Assembly: GCA_016702415.1 (NCBI GenBank)
Contig: JADJEA010000001.1
Span: 601,001 to 665,000, forward strand
Reading direction: 5' to 3'
Origin: Nostocoides sp.
Lineage (GTDB): Bacteria > Actinomycetota > Actinomycetes > Actinomycetales > Dermatophilaceae
Length of the DNA: 64,000 bases
Below are positions 9,169 to 15,597 of this stretch, piece after piece. The notes below the pieces were generated by a model that saw nothing but the letters and a program-made list of their open reading frames with translations, had not been told where the DNA came from and did no database searches. The position numbers and the translations under genes are program-made. The first letter of the stretch is position 1. The number at the start of each line of letters is the position of its first letter.

Positions 9169-10104
9169 ATGGATGACGTCGCGGTCGTTACCGCCGAGAT
9201 CGCCGCACTTCATCGTGGTCGGGGCCTGCGCCGCCCGGATCTGCACATCGGGCCGGGGCTGCATGCGGCACTTCAACTGGAGCCGCGCGCCAGCCTCGAT
9301 GAGGTCCGGGACCATCTCGTCGCAGCGCTTCGGGCGTCGGCAACCTCCCTGCCCAAAGACCTCCAGTTGGTCTTCCTCAACGCGGCCGCGCTGACCGCGT
9401 CCGACAGATCGCTCGGAGGGCGTCTGAGTCATGCGGCGGCCGCACTCGATCGTGACCCGCGGACCATCCGCCGTCGGCTCGCTCAGGCCAATGTCGGGGT
9501 GGCCACGGCGCTCGTGCGCGGGACACGCCGTCCGGTGGAGATGGGCAATGCCTGGTTCATCCAGGAGTTCGAGGCGATCACCGATCTCCGCGGCGAGCGC
9601 CCGGTCTTGACCGCGCGCAAGATCGCGGTCCCGACGCTCGGTGGGGTGCACCTGGTCAAGGAAGGATTCGGCCTGCCCAGGACGTCGCCGGATCGCCCCG
9701 ATCCGCAGATCCGCGTCGTTGAGGGGGGGCACGTCGAATCGATCAGTCGCGAGGGCGAGAGCGTGTGGTCTTTCCTCGTCCGGCTCGACAGGCCGACGGA
9801 GGCGGGAGTCGCCCGCGAGGTGGTCCTCGAGGTGACCGTCGATTCCCGAGACGGCCTCAAGCCGTACACCGCCTATTCGGCGTATCGCGCCTGTCGCCTG
9901 GTGACCACGACCGTCCATTTCCCTCTCGACGAGCCTCCCAGCCAGGTCTGGTGCCATGACGGGGTCGTGCCGGTGCGGTTGGCAGACGAATCACCCGCCG
10001 CCACCGACCGGCTGGTCGTGCCGGACGAGAACGGCTGCGTCACGGCGTCGTTCCCCTCCCCTCAACTGGGGTTGACCTACGGGCTGCATTGGCGCTGGCG
10101 CTGA
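9169..10104 (+). CDS. Conserved actinobacterial protein of unknown function
   Basis: This 311-residue soluble protein has no signal peptide or membrane segment. The N-terminal half is helical; DPRTIRRRLAQANVG (about residues 103-117) looks like a helix-turn-helix or helical-repeat element, followed by a mixed alpha/beta C-terminal half. Similar proteins, with a (R)T.RRR(I/L) element after an N-terminal LR..L...L helix pair, recur in actinobacteria, but I know no assigned function. ATG 9169 has AGGA about 9 bases upstream. A strong terminator-like hairpin begins 6 bp after the stop, so it ends a transcription unit. It could be monocistronic. Confidence 0.65.
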   Translation: MDDVAVVTAEIAALHRGRGLRRPDLHIGPGLHAALQLEPRASLDEVRDHLVAALRASATSLPKDLQLVFLNAAALTASDRSLGGRLSHAAAALDRDPRTIRRRLAQANVGVATALVRGTRRPVEMGNAWFIQEFEAITDLRGERPVLTARKIAVPTLGGVHLVKEGFGLPRTSPDRPDPQIRVVEGGHVESISREGESVWSFLVRLDRPTEAGVAREVVLEVTVDSRDGLKPYTAYSAYRACRLVTTTVHFPLDEPPSQVWCHDGVVPVRLADESPAATDRLVVPDENGCVTASFPSPQLGLTYGLHWRWR

Positions 10105-10110
10105 CATGAG

Positions 10111-10138
10111 ACTGGGGCGGATTGTCATCCGCCCCAGT
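10111..10138 (+). terminator. Intrinsic terminator-like hairpin
   Basis: A perfect 12-bp inverted repeat, ACTGGGGCGGAT / ATCCGCCCCAGT, encloses the tetraloop TGTC and begins 6 bases after the stop of the unknown-function gene. There is no long T tract, which is common for high-G+C hosts. Confidence 0.75.
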
Positions 10139-10269
10139 CCTTGTCCTGCTCCGTCGGCCTCAGCCGAGGAAGATGATCCAGCCGAACCAGTGCATTGTCC
10201 GCTCCCTTCACTTTCGCCCCCGGGATTTCCGGGCTGTTTCCAGCTTGATTCGGAGCAGCGATTAAGAAA

Positions 10270-10287
10270 ATGGGTTGGCCAACCCAT
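10270..10287. promoter_or_regulatory. Palindromic site 1, ATGGGTTG-GC-CAACCCAT
   Basis: This is a perfect 18-bp palindrome. It shares both 8-bp arms exactly with the sites at 10331 and 10407. With only a 2-bp centre it cannot fold as a good RNA hairpin, so a dimeric DNA-binding protein is the natural reader. Confidence 0.55.
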
Positions 10288-10330
10288 GCGCGGCGGCTTT
10301 TGGGTGTCTGAACGGGAATTTTCCGTGTCA

Positions 10331-10348
10331 ATGGGTTGACCAACCCAT
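10331..10348. promoter_or_regulatory. Palindromic site 2, ATGGGTTG-AC-CAACCCAT
   Basis: The arms are identical to site 1 and only the central dinucleotide differs. The start is 61 bp after the start of site 1. No annotated gene start lies within 900 bp in either direction, so any promoter served is unidentified. Confidence 0.55.
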
Positions 10349-10406
10349 TGAGGCAAAGAATGCGATGTTGTGGCAGTTCAAGGGATTGTCGGAGGCGCAA
10401 TTGTCA

Positions 10407-10424
10407 ATGGGTTGGGCAACCCAT
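10407..10424. promoter_or_regulatory. Palindromic site 3, ATGGGTTG-GG-CAACCCAT
   Basis: The arms are again identical and the centre is GG. It starts 76 bp after site 2. Conservation of all 16 arm bases in three copies over 155 bp, with unrelated spacers, argues for selection on protein binding. Confidence 0.55.
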
Positions 10425-10544
10425 GTGCCTGGCCGCCATCGACGTTCGTGCGAGGGTGGGGGCCGAAGACCGCGTCACCGGTCGATCACCGGCCGATCGG
10501 CGGCGCGCAGGTCGGTCCGAGTTCGGGACCGAGTGGTGTCAGCC

Positions 10545-10574
10545 GTCTTGCGTCAGAAGCGGTCTTGCGTCAGA
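10545..10574. repeat. Short direct repeat near the luxR stop
   Basis: GTCTTGCGTCAGA occurs at 10545-10557 and 10562-10574, 17 bp apart, just before the luxR stop at 10587. GGTGTCAG also recurs on each side. Its role is unknown. Confidence 0.5.
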
Positions 10575-10586
10575 CGCCGGCTGGTG

Positions 10587-11267
10587 TCAGAGGTCGCGTT
10601 GGGGATCGGGGGCGTCGAGGTAGCCGTCCTGCGCCGCCGCGCGGAGGGCGTCCTGCGGGGTGTGGACGTCCCGTCCGAGGTCGCGGTACTTCTCACAGAT
10701 CCGGTTGAAGTAGGTGACGACGGTCGACATGGCCACGGGCGGGTCCATTCGTCGGCCGATCGTCTTGCGGGGCAACCCGCTGGCCAGGAGTTCGAGGGCT
10801 TCGCGCTCGCGGGGGGCCAGGTGCGGGGTCATCCGCTGGTCGTTCACGAGCAGGTACGCCAACTCGCTCGAGACCGCGAAATCGCCGGAATAGGCCTGTC
10901 GGATCACCTCGACGATGCGATGGGTCTCGTCGGACTTGAGGATGACCCCGAGCGCCCCGGCGATCACGGCATCGCGGATGGGGACGGGGCGGATCTCCGA
11001 CGTCAGGACGACCGAGCGAATGCCACGTCCGGCCAGCCAGTCGATGCCGTCCGCAGCCTTGGACTCGTCGTGGAGGTGGAGGTCGTAGAGCACGATGTCA
11101 GGCGGTGGGGTGGTCGACATCACCAGGTCCCGCAGACCGGCCAGGTTGCGCGCGGCGCCGAGCCATCGGATGTCCGGCGCGGTGCGCGTGAGGATGGCTG
11201 CGAGGCCCTCGACCACAAGCGGATGGTCGTCCACGGCTGCCAGCCGGATCAGGTCGCCGCTCACCAT
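10587..11267 (-). CDS. LuxR/NarL-family response regulator, orphan
   Basis: ATG at 11267 is chosen, with GAAGG 5 bases upstream; the frame stays open to 11357 but that part is not receiver-like. The 226-residue protein has an N-terminal receiver: acidic pair VDDHP, phospho-acceptor Asp62 in DIVLYDLHLHD, then VVLTSE and the conserved Lys in ILKSDE. A LuxR-type HTH follows (LAPREREALELLASGLPRKTIGRR onward). No histidine kinase is adjacent, so the partner is elsewhere. It is convergent with the gene ending at 10104 across the palindrome-rich spacer. Two copies of GGTGCCGACACGA lie just upstream and might be its own operator. Confidence 0.87.
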   Translation of the reverse strand: MVSGDLIRLAAVDDHPLVVEGLAAILTRTAPDIRWLGAARNLAGLRDLVMSTTPPPDIVLYDLHLHDESKAADGIDWLAGRGIRSVVLTSEIRPVPIRDAVIAGALGVILKSDETHRIVEVIRQAYSGDFAVSSELAYLLVNDQRMTPHLAPREREALELLASGLPRKTIGRRMDPPVAMSTVVTYFNRICEKYRDLGRDVHTPQDALRAAAQDGYLDAPDPQRDL

Positions 11268-11301
11268 CTCGCCTTCTCGCCCCGCGGTCCGCGCCGCGCC
11301 T

Positions 11302-11333
11302 GGTGCCGACACGAACGCCCGGTGCCGACACGA
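11302..11333. repeat. Direct repeat upstream of the luxR gene
   Basis: GGTGCCGACACGA occurs at 11302-11314 and again at 11321-11333, 19 bp apart, 35-66 bases upstream of the response-regulator start. Tandem spacing of about two helical turns would fit an activator or autoregulatory site. The rest of the 194-bp gap up to the P450 stop (11268-11461) shows no gene. Confidence 0.35.
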
Positions 11334-11461
11334 CCATCCAAACCAACGCCGGTCCACGCGGGCGAGTCCCTCCTTTGAAGGACGGGCTTATTCAAGGACC
11401 AGCCGTCTTGAGTTACCAGGCCCGAGTATGCCTGGGCGCGGCCGGGCCCGCTCGCCGACGC

Positions 11462-12787
11462 TCAGCGCGCGACGATCGCGCGGGCGCGTGGCTCCAGGGT
11501 GAATCGCTTCGGCATGAGCGTCAACCGCTCCGTCACCACCAGGTCGTATGCCGGATCCGCCGTCAGGTCGAACCGGTGCAGCAGTCGCGCGAGCACCAGG
11601 ACGGCTTCGTGGATCGCGAACTGCCGCCCGATGCACGCGCGCACCCCCGCCCCGAACGGGAGGTAGCTATAGGCCGGGCGGGCGCGGACCCGCTCGGGGA
11701 GGAAGTTGTCGGGGTCGAAGCGGTCGGCATACGGACCCCAGACGGCCTTATCGCGGTGCACGCCGGGGAGGAAGACGATCAGCCAGTCCTGGGGCAGCAT
11801 CGCAAAGCCCCCGACCGTGGTCGGCCAGCGCGGGGAGCGGGCGAAACCGGGCGCGGTGGGCCACAGGCGCAGGGTTTCGTCGAGGACCCGGCGCAGGTAG
11901 CGGAACTTCGGGACCTGCTCGAAGCTCGGCCGGACTTCGGGGTCGGGGCCGAGGATCGCATCGGTCTCGGCCTGGGCCCGCGCCATGACCTCGGGATCGT
12001 GGCTGAGGTACCACAGGGCGAAGGAGAGGGCCCCCGAGGTGGTCTCGTGGCCGGCGGTGAGAAAGGTGAGGATCTGGACCCGGATGTTGTCGACGTCGAG
12101 GCGGGCGCCGGAGCGCTCGTGGGCCGTATGCAGCATCCGGCCGAGGAGATCCTCCCGGCCTCCCGGTCGTGGTCCCAGGGCGAGTCGGGCGGTGATGATG
12201 GGGTCGACAACGGCGTCGAGGCGACGGCTGATGTCGGCGGCGCGGCGGTTGTGCCAGGCGGTGATCGCCCGACCCATCGGGAGGGTCTGGAGGGCGGAGT
12301 CGAGGGAGGCGTGCTTGAGGGAGTCGACCATCGCCACGACATACGGATCGGTGTCGCTGGTCTCGAAGGCTCCAAAGCTATGGCCGAACGCGGTGCGCCC
12401 GATCGTCTCCAGCGTCATCCGGGTCAGGTCGCCGGCGACGTCGACGGGATCCTGCGCCGCCGCCCACTTCCCGAGAAGGTCGTCGGCGACCTCGTTCATC
12501 GTGTCGTGATACTCCCGCATCGCCGGCTTGGTGAACGCGGGCGCGAGGAGGTCGTGGGCGAGGCTCCAGTTGGGCTCGTCCGTATAGGCCGTGAAGAGCC
12601 CGCCCGCGGCGAACACCCGCAGCGCCAGCACGGACGGCGCGAGGGCCTTCTCGAAGGTGGCATCGTCGCTGACCTGCGCACACAGAGCCGCGTTATGGAC
12701 GAAGACGAAGCGCTCCCGATAGGCCTTGAGCTCGAACAAGGGTGGCACCTCATCGAGCCGGGCCATGAGGTTTTGGACCGGCGTCAT
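11462..12787 (-). CDS. Cytochrome P450, CYP102-like heme domain without fused reductase
   Basis: ATG 12787 has AAGGA about 10 bases upstream and gives 441 residues; further upstream the frame is open but not P450-like. The signatures are complete: I-helix AGHETTSG, ExxR in ETLRLWP, and heme loop FGAGVRACIGRQ with ligand Cys385. Stretches such as GGLFTAYTDEPNWSLAHDLL, ETLRLWPTAP and HRDKAVWG closely follow the heme domain of the CYP102 (BM3-type) fatty-acid hydroxylases. The C-terminal diflavin reductase of CYP102 is absent: the protein stops after EPRARAIVAR and the next gene is an unrelated regulator. It therefore needs separate redox partners. Fatty-acid or related hydroxylation is inferred from similarity. 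Confidence 0.9.
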   Translation of the reverse strand: MTPVQNLMARLDEVPPLFELKAYRERFVFVHNAALCAQVSDDATFEKALAPSVLALRVFAAGGLFTAYTDEPNWSLAHDLLAPAFTKPAMREYHDTMNEVADDLLGKWAAAQDPVDVAGDLTRMTLETIGRTAFGHSFGAFETSDTDPYVVAMVDSLKHASLDSALQTLPMGRAITAWHNRRAADISRRLDAVVDPIITARLALGPRPGGREDLLGRMLHTAHERSGARLDVDNIRVQILTFLTAGHETTSGALSFALWYLSHDPEVMARAQAETDAILGPDPEVRPSFEQVPKFRYLRRVLDETLRLWPTAPGFARSPRWPTTVGGFAMLPQDWLIVFLPGVHRDKAVWGPYADRFDPDNFLPERVRARPAYSYLPFGAGVRACIGRQFAIHEAVLVLARLLHRFDLTADPAYDLVVTERLTLMPKRFTLEPRARAIVAR

Positions 12788-12927
12788 CGGGTTGGAGTCC
12801 TTGCGGATGTCCCCGACGATGCGTCGCCGCCCGGGCGGGTGGGGCAGGCTCTGACCGGACCATGAGTTGCGCACGACATCATCTTGGTCCCGCACTGGCC
12901 TCCAGGAGGAGGTGGGGCGACACTGGA

Positions 12928-13740
12928 GTGGTGCAGCAGGTCCGCCCGCCGGCGGTTGCCGGCGCGTTCTATCCCGCCGACCGGGACACACTGGCGTCCG
13001 TGGTGGGGGAGTTGCTCGCCGACGCGCGAACCCACCTGAGTCCCCCCGGCCCAGTGCCCAAGGCCCTGGTCCTCCCGCACGCCGGCTATGTCTACTCCGG
13101 GTCCACCGCCGCCAGAGGGTATGCCGCTCTCCTTCCCGCCCGCGGCCGGCTCACCCGGGTCGTCCTCCTCGGTCCCACCCACCGGGTCGCCGTCGACGGG
13201 CTCGCCCTCCCGGCCGCCCACGCCTTCGCCACCCCGCTCGGTCTGGTGCGGATCGCCGAGATCGATCCGGCCGTGCGCGCGTCCCTGCCGCAGGTCGTCG
13301 ATCGGCCCGACGTCCACGCGCAGGAGCATTCGCTCGAGGTCCACCTCCCGTTCCTCCAGTGGGTCCTCGGCGATGTCGAGGTCGTCCCGCTCGCTGTCGG
13401 ACGGGCCGCGCCGCCCGTCGTCTCTGCGGTGATCGACGCCCTCTGGGGTGGTCCCGAGACGGTTGTCGTCGTCAGTTCCGATCTCTCCCACTACCTTCCG
13501 TATGCCGAGGCCACCCTCCGCGACGAGGACACGGTCGCGCGGCTGCTCGCCCTCGACGGCCCGATCACGCACGAGGACGCCTGTGGCGCCACACCGGTCA
13601 ACGGGCTCCTCGTCACCGCTCGCGCCCGTGGGCTGTGGCCGGACCTGCTGCACCGGTGCACCTCGGGCGACACTGCCCGCGACCGGAGAAGGGTGGTGGG
13701 CTATGCCGCGGTGGCGTTCCACGAGCCCCCGACCGGCTGA
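12928..13740 (+). CDS. amrB: AmmeMemoRadiSam system protein B (MEMO1 family)
   Basis: This is a MEMO1-like protein of 270 residues. Recognisable motifs are VRPPAVAGAFYPAD at the N-terminus, LVLPHAGYVYSG, LLGPTHR, EHSLEVHLPFLQWVLG and VVSSDLSHY. MEMO1 folds resemble nonheme-iron extradiol dioxygenases, and the His residues are kept here. GTG 12928 (or the adjacent GTG 12931) fits the family start; the open frame extends to ATG 12862 but those residues are unlike the family. AGGAGGAGG lies 15 bases upstream. It is followed after 16 bp by the AMMECR1 gene and then the radical SAM gene, the canonical AmmeMemoRadiSam trio. The pathway of this trio is unknown. Confidence 0.9.
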   Translation: MVQQVRPPAVAGAFYPADRDTLASVVGELLADARTHLSPPGPVPKALVLPHAGYVYSGSTAARGYAALLPARGRLTRVVLLGPTHRVAVDGLALPAAHAFATPLGLVRIAEIDPAVRASLPQVVDRPDVHAQEHSLEVHLPFLQWVLGDVEVVPLAVGRAAPPVVSAVIDALWGGPETVVVVSSDLSHYLPYAEATLRDEDTVARLLALDGPITHEDACGATPVNGLLVTARARGLWPDLLHRCTSGDTARDRRRVVGYAAVAFHEPPTG

Positions 13741-13756
13741 GGAGGTGCCTGATGGG

Positions 13757-14451
13757 GTGACTGGGCCGCCGCCCGTGCCTCCCGACGCGGGGCCGGTCCT
13801 GCTCGGCCTCGCCCGCCGGTCCATCGTCGCTCACCTCGGGATCACGGGAGGCGCTCACCTCGGGATCACGGGAGGCGACGCCCACGTCGCTGAGCCCTGG
13901 CTGGATCCCCACGGCGCTGATGCCTGGCTGGACGCGCCGGGCGCATGCTTCGTCACCCTGACGGCGGCGGGACGGCTGCGCGGGTGCATCGGCAGCTTGG
14001 AGGCACGCCGGTCGCTGCGCGCCGACGTGACGACGAACGCCGTCGCCGCCGCGACCCGCGACCGGCGCTTCCCGCCGGTCGCCGCGGCCGACCTTCCCGC
14101 CCTGGCCATTGAGGTCTCCGTCCTCTCGCCGCCGCAGCCGTTCCCGGTCGCGGGGGAGGCGGATGCCTGCGCCCGCCTGTTGCCGGGCGTCGACGGGGTC
14201 GTCCTGGAGCTGCGCGGGCGGCGCGCGACCTTCCTCCCGCAGGTCTGGGAGACCCTGCCCGACCCGCGGGACTTCCTCGCCCACCTCAAGACCAAGGCCG
14301 GCCTCCCCGCGGATTACTGGGATGCGGCCCTGACACTGAGCCGCTACCGGGTGACCGAGTTCCACGAGACCGCTCCCCACGCCACCGGCCCCCACGCCAC
14401 CGGCCCCCCCCCACCGGCCCCCACGCCACGCACCAGGACCGGCTCCGGTGA
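13757..14451 (+). CDS. amrA: AmmeMemoRadiSam system protein A (AMMECR1 family), frame lost at poly-C near its end
   Basis: GTG 13757 sits 11 bases after AGGAGG. The AMMECR1 core is intact: CFVTLTAAGRLRGCIGSLEA, then RDRRFPPVAAADL, IEVSVLSPP, FLPQVWETLPDP and FLAHLKTKAGL. After ...SRYRVTEFHE the frame enters 15-bp repeats and a run of nine C (14404-14412). It then stays open to 15601 across the entire radical SAM gene, which is implausible. One extra C, or two fewer, would bring it to the TGA at 14449-14451, overlapping the next GTG as GTGA. I give that natural end. A 24-bp tandem duplication (13828-13875) repeats HLGITGGA inside the N-terminal part. Confidence 0.82.
13828..13875 (+). repeat. 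24-bp in-frame tandem duplication inside amrA
   Basis: Two identical 24-bp copies (13828-13851 and 13852-13875) encode a duplicated AHLGITGG segment between the start helix and the AMMECR1 core. The duplication keeps frame. Confidence 0.8.
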
Positions 14452-15527
14452 CGGACGCGCGGGGGAGGCGCGCGGCATACTGGCACACCCTGGGGGACGG
14501 CCGGATCCAGTGCGACCTGTGCCCCCGGGAATGTCGACTCCACGACGGCCAGCGCGGCTTCTGCTTCGTCCGCGCCCGGGAGCGCGAGGAGTTGATCCTG
14601 ACGACCTACGGCCGCTCGTCCGGATTCTGCATCGACCCGATCGAGAAGAAGCCCCTCGCGCACGTCCTGCCCGGCACCAGCGTCCTGTCGTTCGGGACGG
14701 CCGGGTGCAATCTCGGCTGCCGGTTCTGCCAGAACTGGGACATCTCGACGTCCCGCGAGCAGGACCGGCTCACGGACGCCGCCGCACCCGAGGCCATCGC
14801 CCACGCGGCGGCCGACTGGGGCTGCCGCAGCGTGGCCTACACCTACAACGATCCGGTGATTTTCACCGAGTATGCCGTCGCTGTCGCCGCCGCCTGCCGC
14901 GCCCGGGGCCTGCTCAATATCGCCGTCACCGCGGGGTACGTCCAGGGCGCCGCGCGAACGGACTTCTTCGCGGCGATGGACGCGGCCAATGTCGACCTCA
15001 AGGCGTTCACCGAGGAGTTCTACGCCACGGTCACCGGGGGTCGCCTGCGGGTCGTCCTGGACACCCTCGTCCATCTCGTCCACGAGACGCCGGTCTGGAC
15101 CGAGTTGACCACCCTCCTGATCCCCGGCCGCAACGACTCCGACGCCGAACTGCGGGCCATGTTCGGCTGGGTGGTGGCCGAGCTCGGCCCCGACATCCCA
15201 CATCACCTGAGCGCCTTCCACCCCGACCACCGCATGCGCGAGGTCCCGCCCACCCCCTTGGCGACCCTCGTGCGGGCCCGCGATCTCGCCCTGGAGGCCG
15301 GCCTCCACCACGTCTACACCGGCAATGTCGCCCACCCCGACGGCGAGGTCACCAGCTGCGCCGGATGCGGTATGCCGCTCATCGAGCGCGATCGCTACCT
15401 CGTGCGCGCCTACCGCCTCACGGCCGCCGGGGCATGCCCGCGGTGCGGGACGATTCTTCCCGGCCGATTCGACCCCGCCGGTGCCGGCGACTTCGGACGC
15501 CGGCGCATCCCGATCCGGATCGGGTGA
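14448..15527 (+). CDS. amrS: AmmeMemoRadiSam system radical SAM enzyme
   Basis: This 359-residue radical SAM protein starts at GTG 14448. The [4Fe-4S]-SAM motif is C87-x3-C91-x2-C94 (GCNLGCRFCQNW). An N-terminal Cys cluster, CDLCPREC-x9-C (residues 22-39), and a C-terminal pair of CxxC knuckles (CAGCG, CPRCG) are typical of the family and may hold an extra cluster or zinc. VDLKAFTEEFY and LLIPGRNDSDAEL fit pyruvate-formate-lyase-activase-like radical SAM enzymes. It completes the trio with the MEMO1 and AMMECR1 genes, all in one transcription unit. The substrate is unknown; the three proteins are presumed to act in one modification pathway. Confidence 0.92.
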   Translation: MTDARGRRAAYWHTLGDGRIQCDLCPRECRLHDGQRGFCFVRAREREELILTTYGRSSGFCIDPIEKKPLAHVLPGTSVLSFGTAGCNLGCRFCQNWDISTSREQDRLTDAAAPEAIAHAAADWGCRSVAYTYNDPVIFTEYAVAVAAACRARGLLNIAVTAGYVQGAARTDFFAAMDAANVDLKAFTEEFYATVTGGRLRVVLDTLVHLVHETPVWTELTTLLIPGRNDSDAELRAMFGWVVAELGPDIPHHLSAFHPDHRMREVPPTPLATLVRARDLALEAGLHHVYTGNVAHPDGEVTSCAGCGMPLIERDRYLVRAYRLTAAGACPRCGTILPGRFDPAGAGDFGRRRIPIRIG

Positions 15528-15597
15528 GCACACGGCATACCGCCTACGTCCGGGTCCCTCCCAGGGACCGCGCAGGAACCTGGCATATTCAGGAAGC

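Larger units (their letters stand above)
10139..10586. other. Long non-coding stretch between convergent genes
   Basis: About 450 bp between two convergent stops contain no convincing gene: all open frames crossing it lack ribosome sites and run into neighbours on the wrong strand. It is visibly less G+C-rich than its surroundings between 10230 and 10410. It holds three 18-bp palindromes (10270, 10331, 10407) and a short direct repeat, GTCTTGCGTCAGA at 10545 and 10562. A small RNA or regulatory hub is possible but not demonstrated. Confidence 0.6.

Noticed and set aside
10106..10400. Small ORFs on both strands between 10106 and 10400
   Set aside because: None has a ribosome site or recognisable sequence; they cross the palindromes, which encode WVGQPM/MGWPTH-type peptides only by symmetry.
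11303..12865. Long plus-strand frame opposite the P450 gene
   Set aside because: Antisense shadow with Gly/Glu/Arg-biased composition; the minus strand has all P450 motifs.
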